DNA of 64,000 nucleotides from Sphingobacteriaceae bacterium (lineage in GTDB: Bacteria; Bacteroidota; Bacteroidia; B-17B0; Aurantibacillaceae). Under the pieces are notes generated by a model that made no database searches, was not told the origin of the DNA, and was given only the letters and a program-made list of their open reading frames with translations. Where the stretch lies: positions 1-64,000 of the forward strand of contig JADJLA010000012.1 in NCBI GenBank assembly GCA_016705695.1, written 5' to 3'. The translations under genes were made by a program, and so were the position numbers. This document shows positions 1 through 8,446 of the stretch, piece after piece. Every line of letters begins with the position of its first letter. Position 1 is the stretch's first letter.

Positions 1-778
1 GCTGAGCGTTTTGGAAGGTCAATTTTGGATTAGAGTGGAAATAATTCCGATCATTATTACGCCAAATGCTGATCTGGATATGACACAATTGGTGCCGTAT
101 TTAGAGCATTGGAACTGCAGGAGCAACGTTGTACTTCTACCGCGCCGTTTAAGTATTCAGGAAAGCATTTTGATTCGTTGAAGAAAAACTTATAAAAAAG
201 CATATACTCAATTAAAAATTGGAAATCCTTTGGATGAAAAAAATCATGTTGGTCCGCTTATTGATAAAGATGCCGTGCGAGCATACATGAGTTCTATTGA
301 AGCCGCAATAACCGAAGGAGGAAAAATTGTTATTCCCGGTGGTGTATTAGAAGGAAAAGGATACGAAAGCGGTTGTTATGTAAAACCTGCTATTGTTGAA
401 GCAAAAAACGATATGAGCATTGTGCAGCACGAAACATTTGCGCCGATTTTATATTTGATAAAATACAAAACTATTGAAGAGGCCATTGAATTACAAAATG
501 GAGTGCCTCAGGGTTTATCAAGCGCAATTATGACATTAAATGTTCGCGAAGCAGAATTATTTTTAAGCGCTACAGGAAGTGATTGTGGAATTGCCAATGT
601 AAATATTGGAACTAGCGGCGCCGAAATTGGTGGTGCTTTTGGAGGAGAAAAAGAAACGGGTGGCGGACGCGAAAGCGGCTCGGATGCTTGGAAAGCCTAT
701 ATGCGTAGACAAACCAATACTGTGAATTATGGTTCAAATTTACCTTTGGCCCAAGGCATAAAATTCGACTTGAATTAA
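1..778 (+). CDS. ALDH7-type aldehyde dehydrogenase, C-terminal part, 5' portion frameshifted
   Basis: This is the 3' part of an NAD-dependent aldehyde dehydrogenase of the ALDH7 (aminoadipate-semialdehyde dehydrogenase) type. The intact frame from about 230 encodes the C-terminal third, with GNPLDEKNHVGPLIDKD, the motif HETFAPILY and the family end with GGAFGGEKETGGGRESGSDAWK. Upstream, bases 1-229 still encode recognisable family sequence, but split over all frames: AERFGRSILD, then ITPNADLDMT, then RRLSIQESI. Several single-base indels, mostly in short G or T runs, break the frame, including the region of the catalytic cysteine (expected GQRC). The pattern looks like sequence error at a low-quality edge rather than slow decay, because codons between breaks are well conserved; a real pseudogene remains possible. 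The 5' half lies outside the window. Confidence 0.8.
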
Positions 779-849
779 GAAAATTTTAATAAATTTATAA
801 CTGTAATAAGCCATTCAGTTAAAAAGCGAATGGCTTAATTTTTTAACCC

Positions 850-873
850 CCACCTTCGCTAAAGCTACGGTGG
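850..873. repeat. CCACC/GGTGG palindromic element
   Basis: A short imperfect hairpin, CCACC at 850-854 and GGTGG at 869-873 with TTCGCTAAAGCTAC between them, lies just before the SlyD-like gene. It resembles the GC-rich palindromes scattered between Bacteroidota genes, and is related in form to the elements at 30.2 and 54.7 kb. It could be a small dispersed repeat or part of the 5' leader; no function can be read from it. Confidence 0.45.
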
Positions 874-897
874 ATAACAAAACAAACAACAAAAAAA

Positions 898-1413
898 ATG
901 ACAATCACAGAAAACAAAGTAGCGGTGGTAAGTTATCATCTAACTGCAAGCAAAAATGGAGGAACCGAGGAATTAATTGAGCAAACAGATGCAGAACATC
1001 CTTTCGCGTTTATATTCGGAATGAGTTCGTTATTACCCGATTTCGAACAGAATTTATTAAATAAAAAAGTTGGCGATAAATTTGATTTTAGAGTGAAGGC
1101 GGTTGATGGATACGGAATTGTAGAACAGGATTATATTATCAATATTGATAAGCAAGCATTTATTGTGGATGGTAATTTTGATACAGAGCGTGTTTTTGTT
1201 GGAAACGATATTGAAATGCACGATGCAGAAGGCAATAAATTAATTGGACATGTTCTTGAGATATCCGAGGCGCATGTACGCATGGATTTTAATCATCCTT
1301 TGGCAGGAAATGATCTTCATTTTGTGGGCGAAGTGCTTGAAGTAAGAGAAGCAAGTTCTGAAGAGCTGGATCACGGCCATGTTCACGGAAAAGGTGGACA
1401 TCACCATCATTAA
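898..1413 (+). CDS. slyD: SlyD-like FKBP-type peptidyl-prolyl cis-trans isomerase
   Basis: A 171-residue cytoplasmic FKBP-family protein of the SlyD type, which catalyses proline isomerisation and acts as a chaperone. Visible marks: the FKBP start VAVVSYHLT, the loop HPFAFIFGMSSLLPDFEQ followed by LLNKKVGDKFDF, the insert-in-flap region with DGYGIVEQDY, and the return to the FKBP fold at NHPLAGNDLHFVGEVLEV. The C-terminus is a histidine-rich tail (HGHVHGKGGHHHH), typical of SlyD and able to bind nickel or other metals. No signal peptide is present. It stands alone and is followed by a clear terminator. The family call is firm; metal delivery is inferred from the tail only. Confidence 0.9.
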   Translation: MTITENKVAVVSYHLTASKNGGTEELIEQTDAEHPFAFIFGMSSLLPDFEQNLLNKKVGDKFDFRVKAVDGYGIVEQDYIINIDKQAFIVDGNFDTERVFVGNDIEMHDAEGNKLIGHVLEISEAHVRMDFNHPLAGNDLHFVGEVLEVREASSEELDHGHVHGKGGHHHH

Positions 1414-1429
1414 TTGAATATACCTTTAG

Positions 1430-1460
1430 AAAACCTCCCTTTACGGGAGGTTTTTTATTT
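1430..1460 (+). terminator. Rho-independent terminator after slyD
   Basis: A perfect 9-bp stem, AAACCTCCC at 1431-1439 and GGGAGGTTT at 1445-1453, with a 5-nt loop, is followed by a T-rich stretch. It lies 17 bases after the SlyD-like stop codon. Confidence 0.85.
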
Positions 1461-1496
1461 AGAAGTGCTATTAATTCTGCAAGAGAAGTAACATAA

Positions 1497-1697
1497 ACCG
1501 ATATGCCGCCCCTAAAGGGGCTTTGTTATAGTATTACATTCGGATTTACCGATATGTCGTCCCTTCGGGACTATTTAAAACAACCAAATAAAATTCATGT
1601 AATTTCCTAGCTCCGTAGGAGCGACATATCGGTAGCCCTCGAAGGGGGCGAAATAAGCAATGGTGATCAGAGCCCCTTTAGGGGTGACATATTGGTT
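1497..1697. repeat. Nested palindromic repeat array (four CCGATATG/CATATCGG modules)
   Basis: Four related modules fill the 454-bp gap between slyD and the histidine kinase gene. Two point right: 1499-1522, with CCGATATGCCGCCCCTAAAG, and 1549-1571, with CCGATATGTCGTCCCTTCGG. Two point left: about 1608-1634, with CCGTAGGAGCGACATATCGG, and about 1671-1695, with CCCCTTTAGGGGTGACATAT. Each module has its own small GC-rich hairpin (CCCCTAAAGGGG, TCCCTTCGGGA, CTCCGTAGGAG), and the outer and inner pairs face each other, so the whole can fold into a long nested structure. No reading frame crosses it. The rest of the gap (1698-1867) is AT-rich and holds only the likely promoter region of the downstream gene. 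Confidence 0.75.
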
Positions 1698-1867
1698 TAA
1701 TGCATCACGGATAAAAGCATTCGGTTACATTATGATACGTTTGTTTGCAAGAAAAAATTCGCACAAGATCTATGCTTCAAAAAAGTTTGATGTTTTCTCT
1801 CGATAGAATATTCATCACCTCTATTTGTGGTTTGATAATAATGAGGTAAATTTAACGTTATTACTAT

Positions 1868-3355
1868 ATGAACATCTACACGCGCAAACAAAAATGGAAA
1901 TGGCTATTGGCAATAGCTGCTTTTATTATTGTGATATGTTCGTTGTACACTAATAATTTAGTAAAACGTATTGCCGAAGATGAGCGACGTAAAGTGAGAT
2001 TATGGGCCGACGCTGTTCAGAAAAAAGCGAATCTTGTAAAGTTCACTAATACCTTATTCGAAAAAATGAAATTAGAAGAACGCAAGAAAGCTGTTCTTTA
2101 CGCCAAAACTACTGAGCAACTTACCAAAGATAATTCTAATTCAACGTTTAATTTTTTACTGTATGTATTAGAAGATAATACAACGGTGCCAATTATTTTG
2201 GCCGATGAAAAAGATCAGATCACAGCCAAAAAGAATTTTGATCCGGAAAAGGAAAAGGATACGGCGTTCATGAAAAATGAATTGGAGTTGATGAAAACCA
2301 TGTACCCTCCTGTAGAGATCCAAGTTTACAAAACCACTAAGCAATATTTGTATTACAAGGATAGTCGCGTGTTCAACGATATCAAATTAGTATTTGATAG
2401 TTTAATAAAATCACTTATTGCCGAGGTGGCTGTTAACTCTGCTGAGGTTCCTGTGATTTATACCGATAACAATAAAACAAAAGTGATCTCATTTGGCAAA
2501 GTGGATAGTCTTAGTATTAAAACACCCGAAAAACTCGCGAAGAAACTTGACGAATTGAGCAGTGAGAATACGCCTATAGAAATTGATCTTGGAGAGGGAA
2601 CTATTAATTATATTTTTTATGCGCAATCTAATTTGCTCACACAATTAAAATACTATCCTTATGTGCAGTTTGGTGTAATAGGTTTATTTTTATTGATCGC
2701 GTATATTTTATTTAGCACAGCGCGCAAAGCCGAGCAAGATCAAGTTTGGGTAGGAATGAGTAAAGAAACTGCTCATCAATTAGGAACACCTTTATCATCT
2801 TTACTAGCTTGGAATGAACATTTAAAAGGATTGGGTGTTGATCTCGAAATTATAAATGAAATGCAAAACGATGTGATGCGATTGAATACTATTACCGATC
2901 GCTTCTCAAAAATTGGTTCACAACCAACATTGGTACATGAGGATATTGTTGGTTTGCTGGCAAAGAGTATTGATTATTTAAGAAAGCGCACTTCTAAGAA
3001 TGTCAATTTTGAAATTAAATTACCCGATCATCCAATTCAAGTAAATTTATCCGGACCATTATTTGAATGGGTAATTGAGAATTTGTGCAAGAATGCCGTA
3101 GATGCCATGGATGGCAAAGGAACTTTAAAAATTATCATGATCGAAAAGCCTGAGCAGGTTAAGATCTTTATCAGCGATACAGGAAAAGGCATTCCAAAAA
3201 ATAAATTCAACGAAGTGTTTAAACCGGGTTACACTACCAAACAAAGAGGTTGGGGACTTGGTTTAAGTTTATGCAAACGCATAATCGAAAATTATCATGA
3301 TGGCAAGATCTTTGTGAGTGATAGGAAGTGGGCAAGGGAACCACGTTTGCATTGA
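1868..3355 (+). CDS. Membrane sensor histidine kinase, 3' end frameshifted
   Basis: A sensor histidine kinase that would autophosphorylate and pass phosphate to an unidentified response regulator. It has an N-terminal membrane segment (about residues 11-29), an extracytoplasmic region of about 230 residues without a recognised domain, a second membrane segment (about 265-285), a HisKA helix with ETAHQLGTPLSSLL (phospho-acceptor His303), and a HATPase domain with N box ENLCKNAVDAMDGKG, G1 box SDTGKGIP and G2 WGLGLSLCKRI. The frame ends as SDRKWAREPRLH, which is wrong for the family. Reading across neighbouring frames gives the expected SDSEVGKGTTF end, then ALN or IELK, ending near 3366. At least two base losses near 3325-3350 explain this; sequence error is likely. 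No response regulator gene is adjacent. Confidence 0.85.
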   Translation: MNIYTRKQKWKWLLAIAAFIIVICSLYTNNLVKRIAEDERRKVRLWADAVQKKANLVKFTNTLFEKMKLEERKKAVLYAKTTEQLTKDNSNSTFNFLLYVLEDNTTVPIILADEKDQITAKKNFDPEKEKDTAFMKNELELMKTMYPPVEIQVYKTTKQYLYYKDSRVFNDIKLVFDSLIKSLIAEVAVNSAEVPVIYTDNNKTKVISFGKVDSLSIKTPEKLAKKLDELSSENTPIEIDLGEGTINYIFYAQSNLLTQLKYYPYVQFGVIGLFLLIAYILFSTARKAEQDQVWVGMSKETAHQLGTPLSSLLAWNEHLKGLGVDLEIINEMQNDVMRLNTITDRFSKIGSQPTLVHEDIVGLLAKSIDYLRKRTSKNVNFEIKLPDHPIQVNLSGPLFEWVIENLCKNAVDAMDGKGTLKIIMIEKPEQVKIFISDTGKGIPKNKFNEVFKPGYTTKQRGWGLGLSLCKRIIENYHDGKIFVSDRKWAREPRLH

Positions 3356-3366
3356 ACTAAAAGTTA

Positions 3367-3441
3367 AGTATGAAGTTGGAAATACGAGCGACGAATCTAA
3401 CTGCTTAGGCGTCCGGACTCGTACTTCGTCATTCGTACTTC
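3367..3441. repeat. Short low-complexity intergenic repeat
   Basis: Between the convergent kinase and arginine decarboxylase genes is a stretch with copies of TCGTACTTC and related units (near 3418-3441) facing GAAGTTGGAAATACGAG (near 3371-3387) in rough inverted orientation. It may serve as a bidirectional terminator or be a degenerate dispersed repeat. No gene is visible in it. Confidence 0.35.
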
Positions 3442-4849
3442 TCAATATCCCAATATCTTCATCATGCTCTTATAACTCTGCTCCTTTGCAAACAAGCGTG
3501 TTGTAATTTCTCCGCTTTCTTCATCGCGATCGATCAAAACATGTTTTGGTGCAGGAATTAAACAGTGTTGTGTGCCACCGTATCCACTTAATGCTTCTTG
3601 ATATGCTCCGGTGTGAAAAAATCCAAGATATAATGGTACTTTTTTGTTTGTCTTCTACCTTTGGTAAAACTACTTGATTAGTATGCGCCTCGGTATTATA
3701 ATAATCCATACTGTCGCAAGTTAGTCCGCCTAAGTTCACAGGAATGTACGGCTTATCCCAATGATTGATTGCCATTAAGATAAAACGTTGATTAATTCCC
3801 CATGTATCAGGAAGTGTAGTGATAAATGAACTATCGATCATATACCACGTTTCACGATCGTTTTGTTTTTTCTGATCAATGATGCTGTAAAGTGTTGCGC
3901 CACTTTCGCCAACGGTGTACGAACCAAATTCAGTAAAGATATTGGGCTCAGGAATTTCATTTTCCACACAAAATAATTTTATTTGCGAGATGATCTCTTC
4001 CACCATGTATTCGTAATCATATTCAAAACCTAATGATGTACGAATTGGCATTCCACCTCCAATGTTCAATGAATCTAAACCCGGACAAATTTCGCGCAAG
4101 CTTTTATAAATGCTCAAACACTTGGTTAATTCAGTCCAGTAATAAATTGTGTCCTTAATTCCTGTATTAATAAAGAAGTGTAGTAATTTTAAATTGAATT
4201 TTGGATTGCCTTGAATTTTCTCTTTGTAAAAATCTAGAATTTGCGAATCACGGATCCCTAAACGCGATGTATAGAATGTAAATGATGGTTCTTCTTCGGT
4301 ACTGATGCGAATTCCAATATCAACTTTATCAACCTTTGCGTGCTTTTTATAATAGTCAATTTCATCTAAATGATCCAATACAGGTATCACATTAAATCCA
4401 TCATTTATCAATTCGCAGATGTTCTGCTTGTAATTGCTACGCTTATACCCATTACAAATAATATACGTATCTTTGTTTAAGGTCTTTTTTTGAAATTGTT
4501 CTTTAATAATATTGATGTCAAACGCCGATGAAGTTTCAATATGGCACTCATTTTTTAGCACTTCATCAAGCACAAAACTAAAGTGTGAGCTTTTAGTGCA
4601 ATAGCAGTAAAAGTATTTGCCTTTATAGTCCGATTTGGCCATAGCCACATTGAACATTCGCTTAGCTTTTTGGATCTGCGACGAAATTTTAGGTAAATAG
4701 CTGATCCTCAAAGGAGTGCCGTACTGCTTGATAATATCCATTAAGGGTATATCATTAAAGTACAATTGATCATCTTTAACCTCAAACCCCTCTTGCGGGA
4801 AGTTGAAGGTTTGATGGATCAGGTTTGAATATGTATTATCTGTAGCCAT
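3442..4849 (-). CDS. speA: Biosynthetic arginine decarboxylase (frameshifted near the 3' end)
   Basis: A PLP-dependent arginine decarboxylase of the alanine-racemase fold (Orn/DAP/Arg decarboxylase family 2), making agmatine for polyamine synthesis. It starts at ATG 4849, and shows ISYLPKISSQIQKAKRMF, the region YFYCYCTKSSHFSFVLDE where the PLP lysine of the family sits, LNIGGGMPIR and FTEFGSYTVGES. The frame of 442 codons ends in nonsense after LPKVEDKQK. In the next frame the true end continues: VPLYLGFFHTGAYQEALSGY to LFAKEQSYKSMMKILGY, with the stop at 3442. One extra base in the T6 run at 3640-3645 (A6 on the coding strand) accounts for the break. It is divergent from the arginase gene. 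Either a sequencing indel or a recent frameshift. Confidence 0.85.
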
Positions 4850-4905
4850 AAATGTAGTTGAGTTACATTGGTAGTTTTCAACTTAAGTAAGTTAATTACT
4901 TGGCA

Positions 4906-4913
4906 CAAAAGTA
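4906..4913 (-). promoter_or_regulatory. Possible -7 element for speA
   Basis: On the minus strand this reads TACTTTTG, matching the Bacteroidota -7 consensus TAnnTTTG, 57 bases upstream of the speA start. I see no clear -33 TTTG at the usual spacing, so the call is tentative. Confidence 0.35.
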
Positions 4914-4934
4914 CTAATTATTTGTTAATTTAAT

Positions 4935-5897
4935 ATGAAGAGTATGATAAAACCCATTAGAATAGTGGAGGTTAAAAGCGAGATAGGAGCCGGAACACGT
5001 GGCTCCAGTATGGGAATTGATGCTATTAAAATAGCAGCACTTGACTTCGGAAGTCCCTTTTTTAAGAAGTTTAAAGCAACCGAGATACCTACTGAAAATC
5101 ACTTACTTCTTGAGCCGGTTGTTCACGATTACGCCAAACGTATAAAAGGCATTTATTCTCTTAACGAGCGTATAGCCAAGGAGATACAGAAAACATTAAA
5201 GCGTGAGGAGATCCCTATTGTTTTAGCCGGTGATCATAGTTCGGCTCTAGGAACCATAAGTGGGATACGAATGGCATACCCCGAAAAGCGCCTCGGGGTG
5301 ATATGGATAGATGCTCATGCGGATATGCATAGTCCTTACACCACCCCAAGTGGCAATATGCATGGAATGCCAATTGCAGGTATTTTGGGTGAAGATAACA
5401 AAGAAAGACAGCAAAATAAACCCGATGATGAGACCATCGAATACTGGGAAAAACTTAAGAATTTGGGAGGCATTACCCCTAAGATCCAATACAATGACTT
5501 GGTATTCATAGCTCTTCGGGATTTTGAACCACCAGAAGAAGCTTTGATAAAGAACAATAAAGTACGTGTGTTCAACTTACCCGAAATTCGCAAAAAGGCA
5601 GTTGAACGTATAGCCATTGAGGCTTTGAATTACCTTGATCATTGCGATCTAATTTACGTGAGTTTTGATGTAGACAGCATGGATAGCCGTATTAGTAGTG
5701 GTACCGGAACACCTGTTCCAAATGGAATTACTGAAAAAGAAGCCGGCAACCTTATTTATTACATCATGCGCAGCAAGAAGATCTGTTGTTTTGAGATGGT
5801 AGAGATCAACCCAACTTTAGATAGAGAGAACTTAATGGCAGAGAATGCATTTGAGATACTTCAAAAGGCAACCAACCAACTAAGCCACGATTTCTAA
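4935..5897 (+). CDS. rocF: Arginase family ureohydrolase
   Basis: A 320-residue Mn-dependent ureohydrolase, most like arginase (arginine to ornithine and urea). Metal and active-site motifs are all present: AGDHSSALGTISG, DAHADMHSP, the arginase-type loop GNMHGMP, SFDVDSMD, and the C-terminal FEMVEINPTLDRENLMAENA. The GNxHGMP loop and the NPTLD end favour arginase over agmatinase, although it lies next to speA, whose product agmatine would be the agmatinase substrate. It is divergently transcribed from speA with 85 bp between the starts. The enzyme choice is an inference from motifs; assay of the substrate would settle it. Confidence 0.8.
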   Translation: MKSMIKPIRIVEVKSEIGAGTRGSSMGIDAIKIAALDFGSPFFKKFKATEIPTENHLLLEPVVHDYAKRIKGIYSLNERIAKEIQKTLKREEIPIVLAGDHSSALGTISGIRMAYPEKRLGVIWIDAHADMHSPYTTPSGNMHGMPIAGILGEDNKERQQNKPDDETIEYWEKLKNLGGITPKIQYNDLVFIALRDFEPPEEALIKNNKVRVFNLPEIRKKAVERIAIEALNYLDHCDLIYVSFDVDSMDSRISSGTGTPVPNGITEKEAGNLIYYIMRSKKICCFEMVEINPTLDRENLMAENAFEILQKATNQLSHDF

Positions 5898-5898
5898 T

Positions 5899-6025
5899 TA
5901 GTGTTTGTCCGAAAAGTTCATTTTCTTCGTTATGCTCGCTAAGAAAATGCTCATTTGCAAAAAAGCAAACTCCGCTTTTCTTAGCATCGCAAGCCTCGAA
6001 ACTGAACTTTTCGATCCAAACACTA
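5899..6025. repeat. 127-bp imperfect palindrome between convergent genes
   Basis: The arms TAGTGTTTGTCCGAAAAGTT (5899 onward) and AACTTTTCGATCCAAACACT (to 6024) are near reverse complements. Inside them TTCGTTATGCTCGCTAAGAA faces TTCTTAGCATCGCAAGCCTC, and the centre is TTTGCAAAAAAGCAAA. The whole gap between arginase and the serine hydrolase can thus fold into one long hairpin. It could terminate transcription from both sides, or be a MITE-like dispersed element; the length and layered structure favour the second. Confidence 0.7.
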
Positions 6026-6027
6026 GT

Positions 6028-7323
6028 TTAGTTCATGATGATCTTTTTAAAGACGTGTTGTTTATTACTTAACGTGATATTTAAAAGATAAATACCCTTG
6101 CTTAAATTTTCGCAATTCACTTTATTTTCTTCAAAATCCAATTGTGTTTCTCTTCCCAGTATATCGGTGGCGGAAACGGTTTTTATTTCTTGCGATGTAG
6201 AAATAAAGAATGAACCTGATGTTGGATTTGGATGAACAGAAATATTTTTTTTGTCGGTAAATTCATTTATTCCTGATGTACTGCAATTTAATTTATTGAT
6301 ATAATCCCATAAAACATTATCAAATGCAGAGGCAGCCAAATTAAATCCTCCGGCAGTATTGCCCTGTCGAATGACCACTAATTTTTGACTTGGTACAACA
6401 TAAATTTTTTGGTCGTTCTTGCCTAATGCACAATACATATCTGTTGGGGCATTCGACATTAACGTTCCCGGAAATGCGACCTGAAACCCTGGAGTCATAA
6501 AACTTGATTTTCCATTTAACCACCATAAATATCCATAAGCATTATTTAAATTTTGCGAAGTGTTAACCATGTCTTTAAAATAGAGCGAGTCTTTTAAAAG
6601 TGTATCATTTGCCCAAATTCCTTTGTTCAAACACAACAAACCAAAACGCGCCATATCGCGAGCTTTGCTATTATAATGTTGGTCGAACCAAAAACCACTC
6701 ATGCCTGTAAATGCTTCTACCCAATTATTTGTTATTTGATTATAGCTGATACCAACCGTTGCACTAACTACATCTTGAACTTTTTTGTATGCTCCGGTAT
6801 GATAAGCCCATCGAGTTGCGGGGGTAGTTAAGTATTGCAAACAAACTTTAGCTGTATCTTCGTTCGTGCACGGGGTAGTTGGCGCATCGTTCAAACCGCT
6901 TGTCATCTTTAAAAGATCTTTCACTTTAATTTGTAGTTCCTGAGGCAATGTTGCGCTCGACCAACCGTTTCCAATGTAACTGCTAACAGAATTATTAATA
7001 TTTATATATCCTTTTTGTTGTGCAATGCCGGTAATAAAACCTGCTAAACTTTTACTCGCCGATGCCCAATACCATAAAGAATCTTTGGTATAAGTACCAA
7101 AATATTTTTCAAGAACGATCTTCCCGTTTTTTAGGATGATGAGCGATTTGCTGTTCTTGGCTTGAGCATAATTATAAAGTGAATCAATACGCGCTTGACA
7201 CCAACCCAAACTTTGAGGAGCTATGGTATCCCAGGTATTTCCGCTAATAGGCGGATAATAAAGGCTTTGCGATTTTGTATAAAGGCAAATCCAAATAAAG
7301 GCAAAAAATAGATGTTTTTTCAT
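6028..7323 (-). CDS. Secreted serine hydrolase (beta-lactamase class C fold) with T9SS type A sorting domain
   Basis: A secreted serine hydrolase of the class C beta-lactamase/penicillin-binding fold. The best start is ATG 7323 (MKKHLFFAFIWICLYTKSQS), which begins a signal peptide; an in-frame start 48 bases further upstream would spoil it. The catalytic SxxK is SASK in WYWASASKSLAGF; YHTGAYK is the likely second catalytic motif; WLNGKSSFMTPGFQ and GNTAGGFN fit the rest of the fold. After about residue 360 comes a T9SS type A sorting domain (VHPNPTSGSFFI to KGIYLLNITLSNKQHVFKKI), which directs export across the outer membrane and cell-surface attachment. The substrate is unknown; related enzymes include esterases and peptidases. 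Confidence 0.85.
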   Translation of the reverse strand: MKKHLFFAFIWICLYTKSQSLYYPPISGNTWDTIAPQSLGWCQARIDSLYNYAQAKNSKSLIILKNGKIVLEKYFGTYTKDSLWYWASASKSLAGFITGIAQQKGYININNSVSSYIGNGWSSATLPQELQIKVKDLLKMTSGLNDAPTTPCTNEDTAKVCLQYLTTPATRWAYHTGAYKKVQDVVSATVGISYNQITNNWVEAFTGMSGFWFDQHYNSKARDMARFGLLCLNKGIWANDTLLKDSLYFKDMVNTSQNLNNAYGYLWWLNGKSSFMTPGFQVAFPGTLMSNAPTDMYCALGKNDQKIYVVPSQKLVVIRQGNTAGGFNLAASAFDNVLWDYINKLNCSTSGINEFTDKKNISVHPNPTSGSFFISTSQEIKTVSATDILGRETQLDFEENKVNCENLSKGIYLLNITLSNKQHVFKKIIMN

Positions 7324-7457
7324 ATGTACTTTGACTAAAATATACTTGCGAAGTTTAAATAGACCCAACAAAAGAAATATTTAAATTTAGGCTTCATTAA
7401 TATCAAATGTATTGATAATTTAGTTTAAAGAACGAGGGTAATAAAAATAACAGAAAT

Positions 7458-8234
7458 ATGAGTTTAATAGGATCAAAGATAGAGAGCGGGGTATTAGTTT
7501 TACATTTAAACAGGCCCGATAAATTCAATAGTTTTAATCGCGAAATGGCCTTGCAATTAATTGCCGAGTTAGATAAAGCTGCTGATGAAAAAACTATTCG
7601 CGCGGTTTTAATTACTGCTAATGGTAAAGCATTTTGTGCAGGGCAAGATCTTGCAGAAGCCATGGATAAAAATGGTCCTGGTATTGAACGTATTGTTCAC
7701 GAGCATTACAATCCCATCATTTTACGCTTAAGAAAATTACAAAAACCTGTGGTGTGCGCCGTAAATGGAGTTGCCGCAGGAGCAGGTGCCAATATTGCTT
7801 TGGCATGCGATGTTGTTTTTGCAGGAAAAGCATCTTCATTTATTCAGGCATTTAGTAAAATTGGATTGATACCTGATAGTGGCGGAACATTTTTTCTTCC
7901 TAAACTAATTGGTTTTGGAAAAGCAAGCGCTTTAATGATGTTAGGCGATAAAGTTAGCGCCACAGATGCAGAACAAATGGGCATGATCTATAAAGTGGTT
8001 GATGATGAAAAATTGTTTGAAACGGCTTTAGCAACCGCAACTACATTGGCTCAAATGCCAACAAAAGGAATTGCCCTTACTAAAAAACTATTGAACGAAG
8101 GCACCACAAATACGCTTGAAAAACAATTGCAACGAGAAAAAGAAGAGCAAGTAATAGCCGCTTCAACTTACGATTATAATGAAGGTGTGAATGCTTTTTT
8201 AGAAAAAAGACAGCCGGTGTTTAAGGGGGACTGA
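7458..8234 (+). CDS. Enoyl-CoA hydratase/isomerase family protein, PaaG-like
   Basis: A 258-residue crotonase-fold enzyme. Motifs are ITANGKAFCAGQDL (first part of the oxyanion hole), VNGVAAGAGANIALACDVV (second part), FIQAFSKIGLIPDSGGTFFLP and the C-terminal FLEKRQPVFKG. The GLIPDSGG segment with Asp in place of the hydratase Glu pair, and the general sequence, are closest to PaaG, the isomerase of ring-1,2-epoxyphenylacetyl-CoA. No other paa genes are nearby, so it may instead serve general fatty-acid or aromatic CoA metabolism. Family call firm, exact reaction uncertain. Confidence 0.82.
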   Translation: MSLIGSKIESGVLVLHLNRPDKFNSFNREMALQLIAELDKAADEKTIRAVLITANGKAFCAGQDLAEAMDKNGPGIERIVHEHYNPIILRLRKLQKPVVCAVNGVAAGAGANIALACDVVFAGKASSFIQAFSKIGLIPDSGGTFFLPKLIGFGKASALMMLGDKVSATDAEQMGMIYKVVDDEKLFETALATATTLAQMPTKGIALTKKLLNEGTTNTLEKQLQREKEEQVIAASTYDYNEGVNAFLEKRQPVFKGD

Positions 8235-8249
8235 TTTTTTTTGCTACAA

Positions 8250-8380
8250 AGACTAAAAGTCACCAAGAATCATTCAGTTTTTGCAATTAACCAAGTCACG
8301 GTTATCCGTGAGTCTCGTGTCTTAATGGTTATCAAATTCAATTAAACTTTGTGTCTTTGCGCCTTTGTGGCTAATTCACC
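8250..8380. repeat. CTTTGTG-type inverted repeat
   Basis: Upstream of the PBP1A gene, TGCTACAAAGACTAAAAGTC (near 8251) loosely faces CTTTGTGTCTTTGCGCCTTT (near 8347), with CACGGTTATCCGTG as a smaller hairpin inside. The same vocabulary (TTTGTGTCTTTGCG, TTCGTGT, GTGGTTAA) recurs at 52663-52755 and 54780-54838, so this is a dispersed repeat family in this genome. Confidence 0.55.
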
Positions 8381-8446
8381 TTAAGAACTTATGAATTTTT
8401 AAGCTTTCTATCTCCCATATTTTCCTATTTTTACACAAAATTCTCG

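Noticed and set aside
1868..3355. Kinase and ALDH as true pseudogenes
   Set aside because: Conserved sequence continues in other frames right after each break; sequence error is the simpler reading until reads are checked.
3318..3506. Open frame of 62 codons across the end of the histidine kinase gene
   Set aside because: Its first residues reflect the shifted end of the kinase and the rest is repeat and antisense of speA; not a gene.
4935..5897. Agmatinase (speB) as the identity of the gene next to speA
   Set aside because: The GNMHGMP loop and NPTLD end are of the arginase type; context alone is not enough to call speB.
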